A DNA stretch of 64,000 nucleotides from Maricaulis maris (lineage in GTDB: Bacteria > Pseudomonadota > Alphaproteobacteria > Caulobacterales > Maricaulaceae): contig NZ_RBIM01000003.1 in assembly GCF_003634045.1 (NCBI RefSeq), positions 246,158 through 310,157 of the forward strand. The letters are read 5' to 3'. Below the pieces are notes generated by a model. The model searched no databases, had not been told where the DNA came from, and was given only the letters and a program-made list of their open reading frames with translations. This document shows, piece after piece, positions 9,349 to 17,226 of this stretch (position 1 is the first letter of the stretch; every line of letters starts with the position of its first letter). The position numbers and the translations under genes are program-made.

Positions 9349-9377
9349 TTCAATCCACCCGCCGGATGGCCTATATT
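9349..9377 (+). promoter_or_regulatory. Likely promoter of the permuted ssrA gene
   Basis: TTCAAT (9349-9354), a 17-base spacer and TATATT (9372-9377). Predicted initiation near 9384 coincides with the first base of the GTCGGC hairpin that opens the acceptor piece, which supports the reading. Confidence 0.5.
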
Positions 9378-9383
9378 AAACAG

Positions 9384-9700
9384 GTCGGCTTGCCGACTAT
9401 GGCGATAAACGCGCTTGTAATAACCGGACCGGACCCGGGGGCAGTACCCGGCGGCTCCACCATAACTGTTCTGCGTTGGCGGACATGCCTGGGGCCGAAA
9501 CAGGATCGACGGACGGGTAAAGAAGATGGCTTTCGCCGGGGTGAGGCCCCTTACAGGCTCATTTTCAGAGTTGCCAACGACAACTTTGCTGAAGAGGTCG
9601 CTCTCGCTGCGTAGTCAGCGCGGGTAATCTCGCACTAAACTCCTATACCCTTTAGCCGGTATAGGCGGGGCCCGGAGGCGCCTGGCAACAGAAGCCTCCA
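9384..9700 (+). ncRNA. ssrA: Circularly permuted two-piece tmRNA
   Basis: Rescues stalled ribosomes and tags the nascent protein for ClpXP. The acceptor piece comes first: hairpin GTCGGC/GCCGAC (9384-9397), T-arm CCGGG/CCCGG (9435-9451) with loop GGCAGTA, then CGGCTCC and encoded ACCA ending at 9462. After 28 intervening bases (9463-9490) that should be processed out, the coding piece starts with GGGGCCGAAACAGGATCGAC at 9491. GGGGCCG pairs with CGGCTCC, leaving the G3-U70 wobble that marks alanine identity. The tag frame from GCC 9573 reads ANDNFAEEVALAA, stop 9612-9614; the charged alanine adds one more A in front. Further helices CCTATACC/GGTATAGG (9642-9665) and GGAGGC/GCCTCC (9674-9699) close the coding piece. 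The exact ends are estimates. Confidence 0.95.
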
Positions 9701-9866
9701 CTTACCCTCATCATCGACGCCCCGACCTGTGCGGCCCGACGCCTGTCGACCGGACACCGCCCATCCGTAAACACCCTGTTCACCATGTGCAGAGGCGCCG
9801 CCCTTCCTCGTTGACCTCTTTGAGGCTTGGAGTACCCTTCGACAGGGATACCCGGGGGAGTACAAC

Positions 9867-10361
9867 ATGGCCAAAGACCTGATGCGCTACGACCTGATGG
9901 CGCAGGACGCGCTACGCGGCGTTGTGCGCCAGGCCCTGCTCAAGGCAGCGGCCCCTGAAGGCCTGCCCGGTCCGCACCATTTCTACATCACCTTCCGGAC
10001 GACCGCGCCGGGTGTCGATATCGACCCGACCCTGCTGGAAAAATACCCGGAAGAGATGACGATCGTGCTCGAACACCAGTTCTGGGACCTCAATGTCACC
10101 GACACCGGTTTTGAGGTGACGCTGAAATTCTCCGGCGTGCCGAAATATCTGAAAATGCCCTATTCCGCGATCTCGCGCTTCCACGACCCCAGCGTCGGCT
10201 TCCATCTCCAGTTCGAGCATGAAGGCACCGAGGACGAGACCGGCTTCCCGGGCGATGATCCCAAGCCGAAAAAGGGCAAGGGCGACGCCACCGGCAGCGG
10301 GTCCGGTGACACTGGCGATGGCGCCCAGGTCGTCAGCCTCGACAGCTTCCGCAAGAAGTGA
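9867..10361 (+). CDS. sspB: SspB-family ClpXP adaptor
   Basis: 164 residues, close to the alphaproteobacterial SspB (about 160-170) and different from the gammaproteobacterial form. It tethers ssrA-tagged proteins to ClpXP. The N-terminal helix MRYDLMAQDALRGVV matches the dimerisation segment of this family; the beta-rich tag-binding core (about 35-115) contains HFYITFRTTAPGVDI. An acidic/lysine/glycine linker follows, and the extreme C-terminus VVSLDSFRKK is the ClpX-binding (XB) peptide. It sits about 170 bases downstream of the tmRNA gene on the same strand, so tag source and tag receptor are neighbours. The stop overlaps the next start by four bases. Confidence 0.95.
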   Translation: MAKDLMRYDLMAQDALRGVVRQALLKAAAPEGLPGPHHFYITFRTTAPGVDIDPTLLEKYPEEMTIVLEHQFWDLNVTDTGFEVTLKFSGVPKYLKMPYSAISRFHDPSVGFHLQFEHEGTEDETGFPGDDPKPKKGKGDATGSGSGDTGDGAQVVSLDSFRKK

Positions 10362-10855
10362 GTGAACGGCCCTTTTTGCTGGCCCCCGATCTGGTGGAGG
10401 GTCCGCCCCCGCAACCCTTGGACGCGGACGAGATCCGCCAGCGCCTGACATCACGCGACGTTCGCACCAATGTCTCCACCCTTCTGGGTTTCGAACTGGT
10501 CGATCTTTCGATTGAGGAACGCTGGATCGAGGCCCGCTTCAACCCGACCCCGCAACTCGCCAATCTGCGCGGCAGTGTCCAGGGCGGCATCATCACCGCC
10601 ATGCTGGACGAGGTGATGTCGCTGTCGGTCCTGATCGCCGAACGCTTCACCTGCGGCGTGCCGACCTTGGAAATCAAGACCAGCTATTACAATCCGCTCC
10701 CGGTTGAGCCGTGTCGGGCGCGCGGCGAAGCCATGCGCATTGGCGGCCGCGTCGCCTTCATGGAGGGCACGGTGTGGACACCCGCCGGCGAGATCGCCGC
10801 CAAGGCCAGCGCGACCTGTCAGGTCCGCCGGGTAAAACCCGCCGCCAAACCGTGA
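10358..10855 (+). CDS. PaaI-type hotdog-fold acyl-CoA thioesterase
   Basis: 165 residues. The hotdog core (about 40-155) carries GSVQGGIITAMLDEVMSLSV, the helix that in PaaI/YbgC-like thioesterases holds the catalytic Asp/Glu and binds CoA, followed by strands LEIKTSYYNPL and GRVAFMEGTVW. Hydrolyses an acyl- or aroyl-CoA; the specific substrate is unknown. The GTG start overlaps the sspB stop (GTGA), and its own stop overlaps the next GTG start in the same way, so the three genes are translationally coupled. Confidence 0.88.
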   Translation: MSERPFLLAPDLVEGPPPQPLDADEIRQRLTSRDVRTNVSTLLGFELVDLSIEERWIEARFNPTPQLANLRGSVQGGIITAMLDEVMSLSVLIAERFTCGVPTLEIKTSYYNPLPVEPCRARGEAMRIGGRVAFMEGTVWTPAGEIAAKASATCQVRRVKPAAKP

Positions 10856-12081
10856 CAGCGGCCCCGCCGGCGCCCGCCTCCCTGCCCGGCAAGCGCGCTG
10901 CGCTTTGCCTGATCGCCCTGTCGCAAATCCTCGCCCTGTCCATCTGGTTCGCAGGCGCGGCCGCCCTGCCGGCCCTGATCGACGCCGCCGCGATCAGCCC
11001 GCTGCGGCAGGCCATGCTCACCAGCAGCGTGCAATTGGGTTTCGTGGCCGGTGCCCTGGCCAGCGCCGGGCTCGGCCTTGCCGACCGCATTGTCCCGCAG
11101 CGCCTGTTTGCGGCAGGCGCCATTATCGCTGCCCTGGCCAATCTCCTCGCCCTGATGCTGGACCCCGGCGGCATCGCCATGATTGCCAGCCGGATGGTTG
11201 CCGGAGCCGCGCTCGCGCTTGTCTATCCGGTCGGGATGAAGCTGGCCGCCAGTTGGGCGCGTGGCGATGCCGGCTTCCTGGTCGGTCTTCTGGTCGGCGC
11301 CCTGACCCTGGGTTCGGCCCTGCCCTTTGCCTTCAACCTCGCCAATGCAGTGCCGGACTGGCGCCTGCCCTTCGCGGCATCAGCGCTGGCGGCCCTGCTG
11401 GCGGCCGCGGCGATCCTGTTCGCCCGCGGCGGACCGGGCCTGCGACCAGCCGCACCATTCGACCCCGGCGCCGCCCTGCTCGCGATCCGCGATCCGGCCT
11501 TGCGCCTGACCAATCTGGGCTATCTGGGGCATATGTGGGAGCTGTATGCGATGTGGGCCTGGATCGGCCCGTTTGCGCACGCCTACTGGCAGCAATATGA
11601 CGCGCCGGCCCGGCTGGGCGATCTGACCGCCTTCGTCGTGGTCGCCAGTGGCGCCCTCGCCTGCCTCGCAGCCGGTCGTCTTGCCGACCGGCTCGGTCGA
11701 ACCCGGATCGCGATGCTGGCGCTGGCCATCTCCGGCAGTTGCGCCCTTCTGGTCGGCCCGGCGTTCGGCTTGCCGCCGTGGATCATGCTGCCACTGCTGA
11801 TCGTCTGGGGCATGGCCGTGATCGCCGACAGCGCACAATTTTCGGCCGCCATAACCGAGCTTGCCCCGCCCGAGCGCACCGGCACCCTGCTCACCCTGCA
11901 GACCGCGATGGGCTTTGCCCTCACCGTCATCACGGTACAGGCGCTTGGCGCCTGGATCGGTTGGGTGGGCTGGAATTGGGGCTTCGCGCCGCTGGCAATC
12001 GGCCCGGCGGTCGGTGTCTGGGCAATGGCCCGCCTGCGCGCCCGGCCGGAGGCAGGCAAGCTGGCCGGCGGACGTGGCTGA
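10852..12081 (+). CDS. MFS transporter
   Basis: 409 residues from GTG 10852, which overlaps the thioesterase stop. Twelve hydrophobic helices are visible, with the loop motifs LADRIVPQRL after helix 2 and LADRLGRTRIAM after helix 8, as expected for the repeated motif A of the major facilitator superfamily. The start IALSQILALSIWFAGAAALP recalls the CynX/NimT and drug-efflux subgroups with a conserved W-F in helix 1. The substrate cannot be inferred. Last gene of the sspB operon; a convergent secreted-protein gene follows. Confidence 0.9.
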   Translation: MTAAPPAPASLPGKRAALCLIALSQILALSIWFAGAAALPALIDAAAISPLRQAMLTSSVQLGFVAGALASAGLGLADRIVPQRLFAAGAIIAALANLLALMLDPGGIAMIASRMVAGAALALVYPVGMKLAASWARGDAGFLVGLLVGALTLGSALPFAFNLANAVPDWRLPFAASALAALLAAAAILFARGGPGLRPAAPFDPGAALLAIRDPALRLTNLGYLGHMWELYAMWAWIGPFAHAYWQQYDAPARLGDLTAFVVVASGALACLAAGRLADRLGRTRIAMLALAISGSCALLVGPAFGLPPWIMLPLLIVWGMAVIADSAQFSAAITELAPPERTGTLLTLQTAMGFALTVITVQALGAWIGWVGWNWGFAPLAIGPAVGVWAMARLRARPEAGKLAGGRG

Positions 12082-12102
12082 CAGGGCGCGGGCCTGTCGG
12101 TC

Positions 12103-12723
12103 CTAGTGCGACGACCGGGTCGAGCCGTTCGCCAGCGCCGCGTCGAGGCTCGGCGAGGCGGCATCGACGACCCAGATCTCACCGCTGTCACAGTCGAAAT
12201 CCGACGCCAATTGATCGGCCATGTCACGGGCAATCCGGTTGGCATCCGCGACCGCTGAGGCATCGACATAGCCGACATGACAGGAGGTTGGCGTCCCGCC
12301 CGGTCGCAGCGCGGTGACGATCAGGGTTTCCTGACGTTCCGGCTCACCGGTCTCGAAGGTGGCGGAGATGTAGCGATGGATGGTGGCATAGGGCGTGCCG
12401 GTCACGCCGACGCGCCATTCGATCACCGTGTGATACTGGCCGAAATTGCCGATATAGCCGCCATACTGGCCACCCGTTTCCGGATCATTGCGATCACTGA
12501 AGCGCGACGTCTGGCCGTGCTCGGACGCTTCGGCAATCCAGCGCCAGCCGGCAACCCCGTCACACGCCTGGACATAGGTGACACGCTCATCGTCGGAAAC
12601 CAGCTCCTGACCGGCACAGCTGCCTCGCTCATCGGTGTAGGTGTAGACAGCATCCTGCGCCATCGCGATCGCGCCCATACCGACGCCTGCCGCGAGCACG
12701 GCAGCCAAACTCATGCGTTTCAT
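12103..12723 (-). CDS. Secreted protein of unknown family, paralogue A
   Basis: 206 residues from ATG 12723, preceded by GGGGGA. Residues 1-22 are a signal peptide ending AMAQD. The mature part has Cys in SCAG, QACDG, TSCHV and DCDSG, which could form disulfides. It shares blocks with the gene at 17223-17855: EHG followed by an aromatic/acidic segment, VVEWR or VIEWR, ATIHRY, ETLIVTAL/NTLIVTAL, a C-x-V-x-(Y/F)-VDAS block and DANxIAR. No catalytic motif is recognised. Probably periplasmic; function unknown. Confidence 0.75.
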   Translation of the reverse strand: MKRMSLAAVLAAGVGMGAIAMAQDAVYTYTDERGSCAGQELVSDDERVTYVQACDGVAGWRWIAEASEHGQTSRFSDRNDPETGGQYGGYIGNFGQYHTVIEWRVGVTGTPYATIHRYISATFETGEPERQETLIVTALRPGGTPTSCHVGYVDASAVADANRIARDMADQLASDFDCDSGEIWVVDAASPSLDAALANGSTRSSH

Positions 12724-12840
12724 GATTATTCCCCCTGATGCCACCAGCAAAGCAAAGCTGTGTCCCGGAGGCAAGGGCTGGCGCGGTCGCCCTCGCTCGC
12801 AAAAGCGTGCGGCGACGACACGCCGTGCGCGACAGGCCCA

Positions 12841-13200
12841 TCAGGCGTCTTCGAGCACCCGGACTTCCTGCATTGGCCGCGCCGTCACGGAAATTCGCGG
12901 GCTGTCGCCGTCGATCTTGGTCACCAACAGGCGTTCGACCTGGCTGTCATCGTGGAAGACGACACCAGTCAGTGCGTCCAGCACCGCCTTGGCGACATTG
13001 TCGACATCATGAGCCGAACTGCCGGGCGGGCGCTGGATCTCGATACAGACCTCATACGGCCCCCATGTCGGACGCGCGCGCTTGAATTCAAGGCGGAAGA
13101 ACTCGCCGATCAGCGACCTGAATCGCCGGGTCTGCGTGGTGACGGCATCAACGCGCAGACTGAGTTCATCGCCAGACATGGTCGCCTGCAACCTCCCCAT
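12841..13200 (-). CDS. RusA-like Holliday-junction resolvase
   Basis: About 119 residues; GTG 13203, ATG 13200 and ATG 13179 are all plausible starts. The C-terminal half has the RusA signature: DVDNVAKAVLDAL followed by FHDDSQVERL, with the three metal-binding Asp positions (DxDN, K-x3-DAL, DD-x-QV) in the expected spacing. RusA enzymes cut four-way junctions and are usually carried by prophages; no other phage gene is nearby, so this is a stand-alone copy. The N-terminal part lacks the common PxPK motif, so cleavage activity is inferred only from the acidic residues. Confidence 0.8.
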   Translation of the reverse strand: MGRLQATMSGDELSLRVDAVTTQTRRFRSLIGEFFRLEFKRARPTWGPYEVCIEIQRPPGSSAHDVDNVAKAVLDALTGVVFHDDSQVERLLVTKIDGDSPRISVTARPMQEVRVLEDA

Positions 13201-13354
13201 CACGGATTGGCCCTCTACCTGTTACCCGGATTTGCGTCACGCCCCCCGGCGATGCGCATCATCGTCTTGATCGTTCATGTGCGAGTGATACACGTTCGAA
13301 TCAACCGTCACCATCATCGACCCGCGCCCATGGCGCTGCAAGGAGCCTCCCCTG

Positions 13355-14749
13355 ATGAGCGAGATGCGCACCGAAACCGACAGCTTTGGACCGCTTGAAG
13401 TCCCGTCCGAAAAACTCTTTGGCGCGCAGACCGCCCGCTCGCTGATCAACTTCCCGATCGGCGTCGAGACCATGCCGGTTCCGCTGATCCGGGCCCTGGG
13501 CATCGTCAAGCGTTCCGCTGCCCTGGCCAACAAGAAGCTGGGCAATATGGAGGCCCGCGAGGCCGACGCCATCGCCGCCGCCGCACTCGAGGTCGCCGAG
13601 GGCAAGTGGAATGATCATTTCCCCTTGTCTGTCTGGCAGACCGGCTCCGGCACACAGTCCAACATGAACACCAATGAAGTGGTCTCCAACCGCGCTATTC
13701 AGATGCTCGGCGGCGTGGTCGGCTCGAAGGATCCGATCCACCCGAATGACCATGTGAACCGGTCCCAGTCCTCGAACGACACCTTCCCGACGGCGATGCA
13801 TATCGCCGCCGCCGAAGAGATCACCCATGCCCTGCTGCCGGCCTTGCAGAAGCTGCATAATGCACTCAACGACAAGGCGAATGCCTTCAAGGACATCATC
13901 AAGATCGGCCGGACGCATTTGCAGGATGCCACCCCGCTGACACTGGGTCAGGAATTCTCCGGCTATGTCGCCATGGTCGGCAATGCGATCCGGCGCATCG
14001 AGGCGGCCCTGCCGGCCCTGCTCGAGCTAGCTCAAGGCGGCACGGCTGTCGGCACCGGTCTCAACACCCTGCCGGGATTTGCGGAAACCTTCGCCGATGA
14101 AGTCGCGGCGCTGACCAAGCTGAAATTCGTTACCGCGCCGAACAAGTTCGAAGCGCTGGCAACCAAGGACGCGCTGGTCGAGGCGCATGGCACGCTCAAT
14201 TCGGCTGCCGTCTCCCTGTTCAAGATCGCCAATGATATCCGCCTGCTGGGCTCCGGCCCGCGCTCGGGCCTCGGCGAGATCGCCCTGCCGGAGAACGAGC
14301 CGGGCTCGTCGATCATGCCGGGCAAGGTCAACCCGACCCAGTGCGAGGCGATGACCATGGTCTGCGCCCAGGTGATGGGCAATAACACCACGGTGAGCTT
14401 TGCCGGCTCACAGGGTCATTTCGAGCTCAATGTCTTCAAGCCGGTGATCATCTTCAACGTGCTGCAGTCGATCCGCCTGCTGGCCGACGCTGCCAACACC
14501 TTCACCGACAAGTGCGTGGTCGGCATCCAGGCCCGCGAGGACAATATCACCGCGCTGATGGAGCGCTCGCTGATGCTGGTCACCGCGCTCAACTCCACCA
14601 TCGGCTATGACAATGCCACCATCGTCGCCAAGACCGCCCACAAGAACGGCACCACGCTGCGCGAGGAAGCGGTCAAGCTGGGCTTTGTCACCGGCGAACA
14701 GTTCGACGAGATCGTGCGTCCGGAAAAGATGATCGGGCCGAAGGCCTGA
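13355..14749 (+). CDS. fumC: Fumarate hydratase, class II
   Basis: 464 residues, the standard length for the homotetrameric iron-independent enzyme that interconverts fumarate and L-malate in the TCA cycle. The superfamily signature [17 protein letters not shown] is complete, as are the substrate-site segments [12 protein letters not shown] and [18 protein letters not shown] 13355 is preceded by AAGGAG. The small DUF4169 gene follows 32 bases later on the same strand, an arrangement seen in other alphaproteobacteria. Confidence 0.97.
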   Translation: MSEMRTETDSFGPLEVPSEKLFGAQTARSLINFPIGVETMPVPLIRALGIVKRSAALANKKLGNMEAREADAIAAAALEVAEGKWNDHFPLSVWQTGSGTQSNMNTNEVVSNRAIQMLGGVVGSKDPIHPNDHVNRSQSSNDTFPTAMHIAAAEEITHALLPALQKLHNALNDKANAFKDIIKIGRTHLQDATPLTLGQEFSGYVAMVGNAIRRIEAALPALLELAQGGTAVGTGLNTLPGFAETFADEVAALTKLKFVTAPNKFEALATKDALVEAHGTLNSAAVSLFKIANDIRLLGSGPRSGLGEIALPENEPGSSIMPGKVNPTQCEAMTMVCAQVMGNNTTVSFAGSQGHFELNVFKPVIIFNVLQSIRLLADAANTFTDKCVVGIQAREDNITALMERSLMLVTALNSTIGYDNATIVAKTAHKNGTTLREEAVKLGFVTGEQFDEIVRPEKMIGPKA

Positions 14750-14781
14750 TCGCCGGGCACGGGTAGAGGAACGCGCCTGCC

Positions 14782-14961
14782 ATGACCAAGCCGGTCAATC
14801 TTCGCCAATACCGCAAGCAGAAGGCCCGCAAGGACAAGGCGGCGGTCGCGGACACCAATCGGGTCATCCACGGCACGCCGCGGGTCCTGCGCGAGCAGGC
14901 CGAGGCCGAGGCTGCCCGCCGCAAGGCCGAGCTCGATGGCAAGAAGCGGGATGACAGCTGA
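14782..14961 (+). CDS. Small basic DUF4169-family protein
   Basis: 59 residues. MTKPVNLRQYRKQKARKDK at the N-terminus, then a charged helical region rich in Arg, Lys, Ala and Glu ending KKRDDS, as in the DUF4169 family found downstream of fumC in alphaproteobacteria. The function of the family is unknown. An RGAGGA-like site (TAGAGGAA) precedes the ATG. Related neighbours in other genomes usually include a ribbon-helix-helix protein; here one lies 2 kb further on. Confidence 0.85.
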   Translation: MTKPVNLRQYRKQKARKDKAAVADTNRVIHGTPRVLREQAEAEAARRKAELDGKKRDDS

Positions 14962-14967
14962 AGCGGC

Positions 14968-15273
14968 CTAGTAGGGCGAGTTCATCACCGGTGGACGGCC
15001 ATGCTTGCGCTTGTAGGCGACGATCAGGCGTTGCGCCTCTTCGGCATCGGCCCAGGTTTCAGCAAACATCATCGCCTTGGGGTGCAGGCCACGCCCCTTG
15101 TCCGGAATGGCCAATTCCCGTTCGAACATGGCCCGAAGCGAACGGGCCGGCCCGATTTTCAGGACGCTGGACAGATCGTCCGGATCGCGCAGCAACACAT
15201 AGACGCCCGGCAGGTCCGGCACGTCCTTCACGCGCAGCTTTGACAGGTGGACAGGCTTGTACCAACGCAACAT
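14968..15273 (-). CDS. Small protein with GIY-YIG-like fold signature, uncertain
   Basis: 101 residues. The order PGVYVLLRDP, VLKIGPARSLRAMFERELAI and then a helix and a Lys/Arg-rich tail resembles the beta-beta-alpha core of GIY-YIG nucleases (YVL and KIG in place of GIY and YIG, followed by a conserved Arg and Glu). The match is weak, and the catalytic Tyr pair is degenerate (Y in GVYVL is kept, the second is K-I-G), so it may be a non-catalytic relative. Convergent with the DUF4169 gene, seven bases between stops. Confidence 0.55.
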   Translation of the reverse strand: MLRWYKPVHLSKLRVKDVPDLPGVYVLLRDPDDLSSVLKIGPARSLRAMFERELAIPDKGRGLHPKAMMFAETWADAEEAQRLIVAYKRKHGRPPVMNSPY

Positions 15274-15362
15274 GCGGCGCCTCGCTCAACGGACCCAACC
15301 AAACCGAATTGGTCCAGGTTGCTTTCCAATACCAGAGGGAAAGCTCAGTTCGCCCCAATAAC

Positions 15363-16031
15363 TTATCCGACGCTCAGCGCCAGGACCCGACTGACTTCGC
15401 TCTGCGAACACCCGCCCTCTTTCGCCCAGGCGGCGATTGCGGCGGCAGACTTCGAGATCGCGAATTTCGACGTCGGCGGCTTGTCGACCACGCCCTCGCG
15501 CGCCAGGGCGGCCCCAACATCGCCGGAGAGTATCCACGCATCCCAGCCGGAAAAGCGCAGAAAATACTGACCGGTCATGCCGGAAAGGCGGGAGCCGCGC
15601 GCCTTGAACAAGGCCAGAAGCCCGGCCTGATCATCGCGTGGCCACTGCGCCATGAAATTGCCGAAACCGCCATGCTCGGCCGACAGATCGGCGACCATGC
15701 GGGCATTCTCAACCGTTGCGGTGATCTTCTGGCCATTGCGCACAATGCGTTCATCCGACACCAGACGCGCGATATCGTCATCGGAGAAGAAGCTGATGCG
15801 GTTGGGATCAAAGCCTTCAAACGCCGCTTCAAACCCGTCCCACTTGGCCTCGATCACTTTCCAGACGAAACCGGCCTGGAAGACACAGCGCGTCATCTGC
15901 GCCAGCCAGCGATCATCCGGCACGGCGCGCAGGGCGTCCGGGGATTTCGGGCCATCATGGGCCGCCAATCGCGTGTCGAGATCGGGATGATGTTGGCGCG
16001 CGAGGGCGCGGATCGTATCAAAGGAATTCAT
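15363..16031 (-). CDS. Tag-like DNA-3-methyladenine glycosylase I family protein
   Basis: 222 residues. The segment from MTRCVFQAGFVWKVIEAKW through FEAAFEGFDPNRISFFSDDDIARLV and RIVRNGQKITATVENARM aligns in order with the core of Tag (catalytic Glu region, FDP, then the NxxKI-x-A-x-x-NA block). The N-terminal zinc-binding Cys/His of E. coli Tag and the C-terminal HxxxCxC are absent; the C-terminal 80 residues (SKFAISKSAAAIAAW) are instead helical. It probably excises a damaged purine, but the missing zinc site makes activity uncertain. Confidence 0.75.
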   Translation of the reverse strand: MNSFDTIRALARQHHPDLDTRLAAHDGPKSPDALRAVPDDRWLAQMTRCVFQAGFVWKVIEAKWDGFEAAFEGFDPNRISFFSDDDIARLVSDERIVRNGQKITATVENARMVADLSAEHGGFGNFMAQWPRDDQAGLLALFKARGSRLSGMTGQYFLRFSGWDAWILSGDVGAALAREGVVDKPPTSKFAISKSAAAIAAWAKEGGCSQSEVSRVLALSVG

Positions 16032-16154
16032 GGTGCTCTCCCCGCACTATAGATGGTGAACCTGGTGCCGGACGCAAGCGGGCAAGGCCTCCCTCAAAGA
16101 TTGAATAGACCATAAATCATTGTTAAAGTTGCAGTCACCCAATGGAGTTCCGCC

Positions 16155-16946
16155 ATGCTGACCGTCACGTCCGACACGCTTCGCGCGATTGCTCCACGCT
16201 TTTCCGGCGACAAGGCTGCCCGCCAGGACGAAATCCTGACCCGGATCAATGACGAGCTGGCCACCACGCTTGAGCGCTATGCCATCAACACGGCTTTACG
16301 CATCGCGCATTTTCTGGCCCAGACAGCGCATGAAAGCGCCGGCTTTCGGACCACCGAGGAATTCGCGTCGGGGGACGCCTATGAAGGCAGGTCGGATCTC
16401 GGCAATACCGAGCCGGGCGACGGCATGCGTTACAAGGGCCGCGGCCTGATCCAGCTGACCGGCCGCGCCAATTACCGTGCTTTCGGCGAGGCCGTCGGCA
16501 TCGCCCTGGAGGACGAACCCGAACGAGCCGCCGAACCGGCCCTGTCGCTTGTCATCGCCTGCGAATACTGGCGCCGCCGCGACATCAACGCCCATGCCGA
16601 TCGCGATGACATCATCGCCGCCACTTGGGCCGTCAATGGCGGTCTGAACGGGCTGGATGATCGCCGTGCCTGCCTGGCCAAGGCAAAGGCCGAGCTGGCA
16701 AGACACCTGTTTGCCCCCGCCACAGCCCTTCCGGTGCTGCGCCAGGGCACCCGCGGCCCGGTCGTCGCACGGCTGCAACATGGTCTGCGCGAGGCTGGCA
16801 TCACGGTCGGGTTGGATGGGGATTTCGGACCGGGAACCAAGGCGGCGGTGATCACGTTCCAGAACCAGGCCGGTCTCGTTGCCGACGGGATTGTCGGCGC
16901 CGCCAGCTGGGCCCGGCTTGCGCGCAACGAACCCGCCAACGCCTGA
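16155..16946 (+). CDS. GH19-type muralytic enzyme with peptidoglycan-binding domain
   Basis: 263 residues. The N-terminal domain (about 1-185) is a GH19 chitinase-like lysozyme fold: HFLAQTAHESAGFRTTEEF holds the probable catalytic Glu, and RYKGRGLIQLTGRANY is the hallmark substrate-cleft motif. The C-terminal PG_binding_1 domain (about 190-260) has LRQGTRGPVVARLQ, GDFGPGTKAAVITFQ and LVADGIVGAASW. No signal peptide. This is the architecture of phage endolysins, but no holin, terminase or structural gene is near. GGAG lies just upstream of ATG 16155. Confidence 0.9.
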   Translation: MLTVTSDTLRAIAPRFSGDKAARQDEILTRINDELATTLERYAINTALRIAHFLAQTAHESAGFRTTEEFASGDAYEGRSDLGNTEPGDGMRYKGRGLIQLTGRANYRAFGEAVGIALEDEPERAAEPALSLVIACEYWRRRDINAHADRDDIIAATWAVNGGLNGLDDRRACLAKAKAELARHLFAPATALPVLRQGTRGPVVARLQHGLREAGITVGLDGDFGPGTKAAVITFQNQAGLVADGIVGAASWARLARNEPANA

Positions 16947-17004
16947 CTGTTGCCACCGCACACCGGGTCTTGCCTTTCAGCCTCCAGGACACAAGCTTGC
17001 CGTC

Positions 17005-17226
17005 ATGCCCCTGATCAAACGTTCCCTGTCACTTGCCGGTCATCGCACCTCGATCTCGCTCGAACCGGAATTCTGGGCCGAGATAGACCGGCTGGCCGGT
17101 CTCCAGGCGCGTTCGCTCGCCAGCCTGATCGGGGAGATTGATGCGGCACGCAATGACGAGCCTTTGGCCTCCTCGGTCCGGGTCTGGATCCTGACGGCGC
17201 TGCGCCGTGAGATCAATGGCGACTAA
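17005..17226 (+). CDS. Ribbon-helix-helix domain protein
   Basis: 73 residues from ATG 17005, chosen because the family begins here. KRSLSLAGHRTSISLEPEFW forms the ribbon strand and FWAEIDRLAGLQARSLASLI with SVRVWILTALR the two helices, matching the small RHH_4 family found with DUF4169 and fumC in alphaproteobacteria. Likely a dimeric DNA-binding protein; the target is unknown. The last four bases overlap the end of the convergent secreted-protein gene. Confidence 0.85.
   Translation: MPLIKRSLSLAGHRTSISLEPEFWAEIDRLAGLQARSLASLIGEIDAARNDEPLASSVRVWILTALRREINGD

Larger units (their letters stand above)
9012..9383. other. Intergenic region between MCP gene and ssrA
   Basis: 372 bases without a credible gene. 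The left third is AT-richer and should hold the minus-strand promoter of the chemotaxis gene, including the CtrA-like box; the right end holds the ssrA promoter. Short open frames between have no ribosome site or recognisable product. I see no tRNA or riboswitch fold. Confidence 0.6.

Noticed and set aside
9246-9614. 122-codon open frame ending in the tmRNA tag
   Set aside because: It only appears coding because the tmRNA tag frame is open upstream; the region is the acceptor piece and processed spacer of ssrA.
16879-17004. In-frame extension upstream of the ribbon-helix-helix start
   Set aside because: It overlaps the end of the GH19 gene and adds a Pro-rich, Cys-containing segment absent from the family; ATG 17005 fits better.
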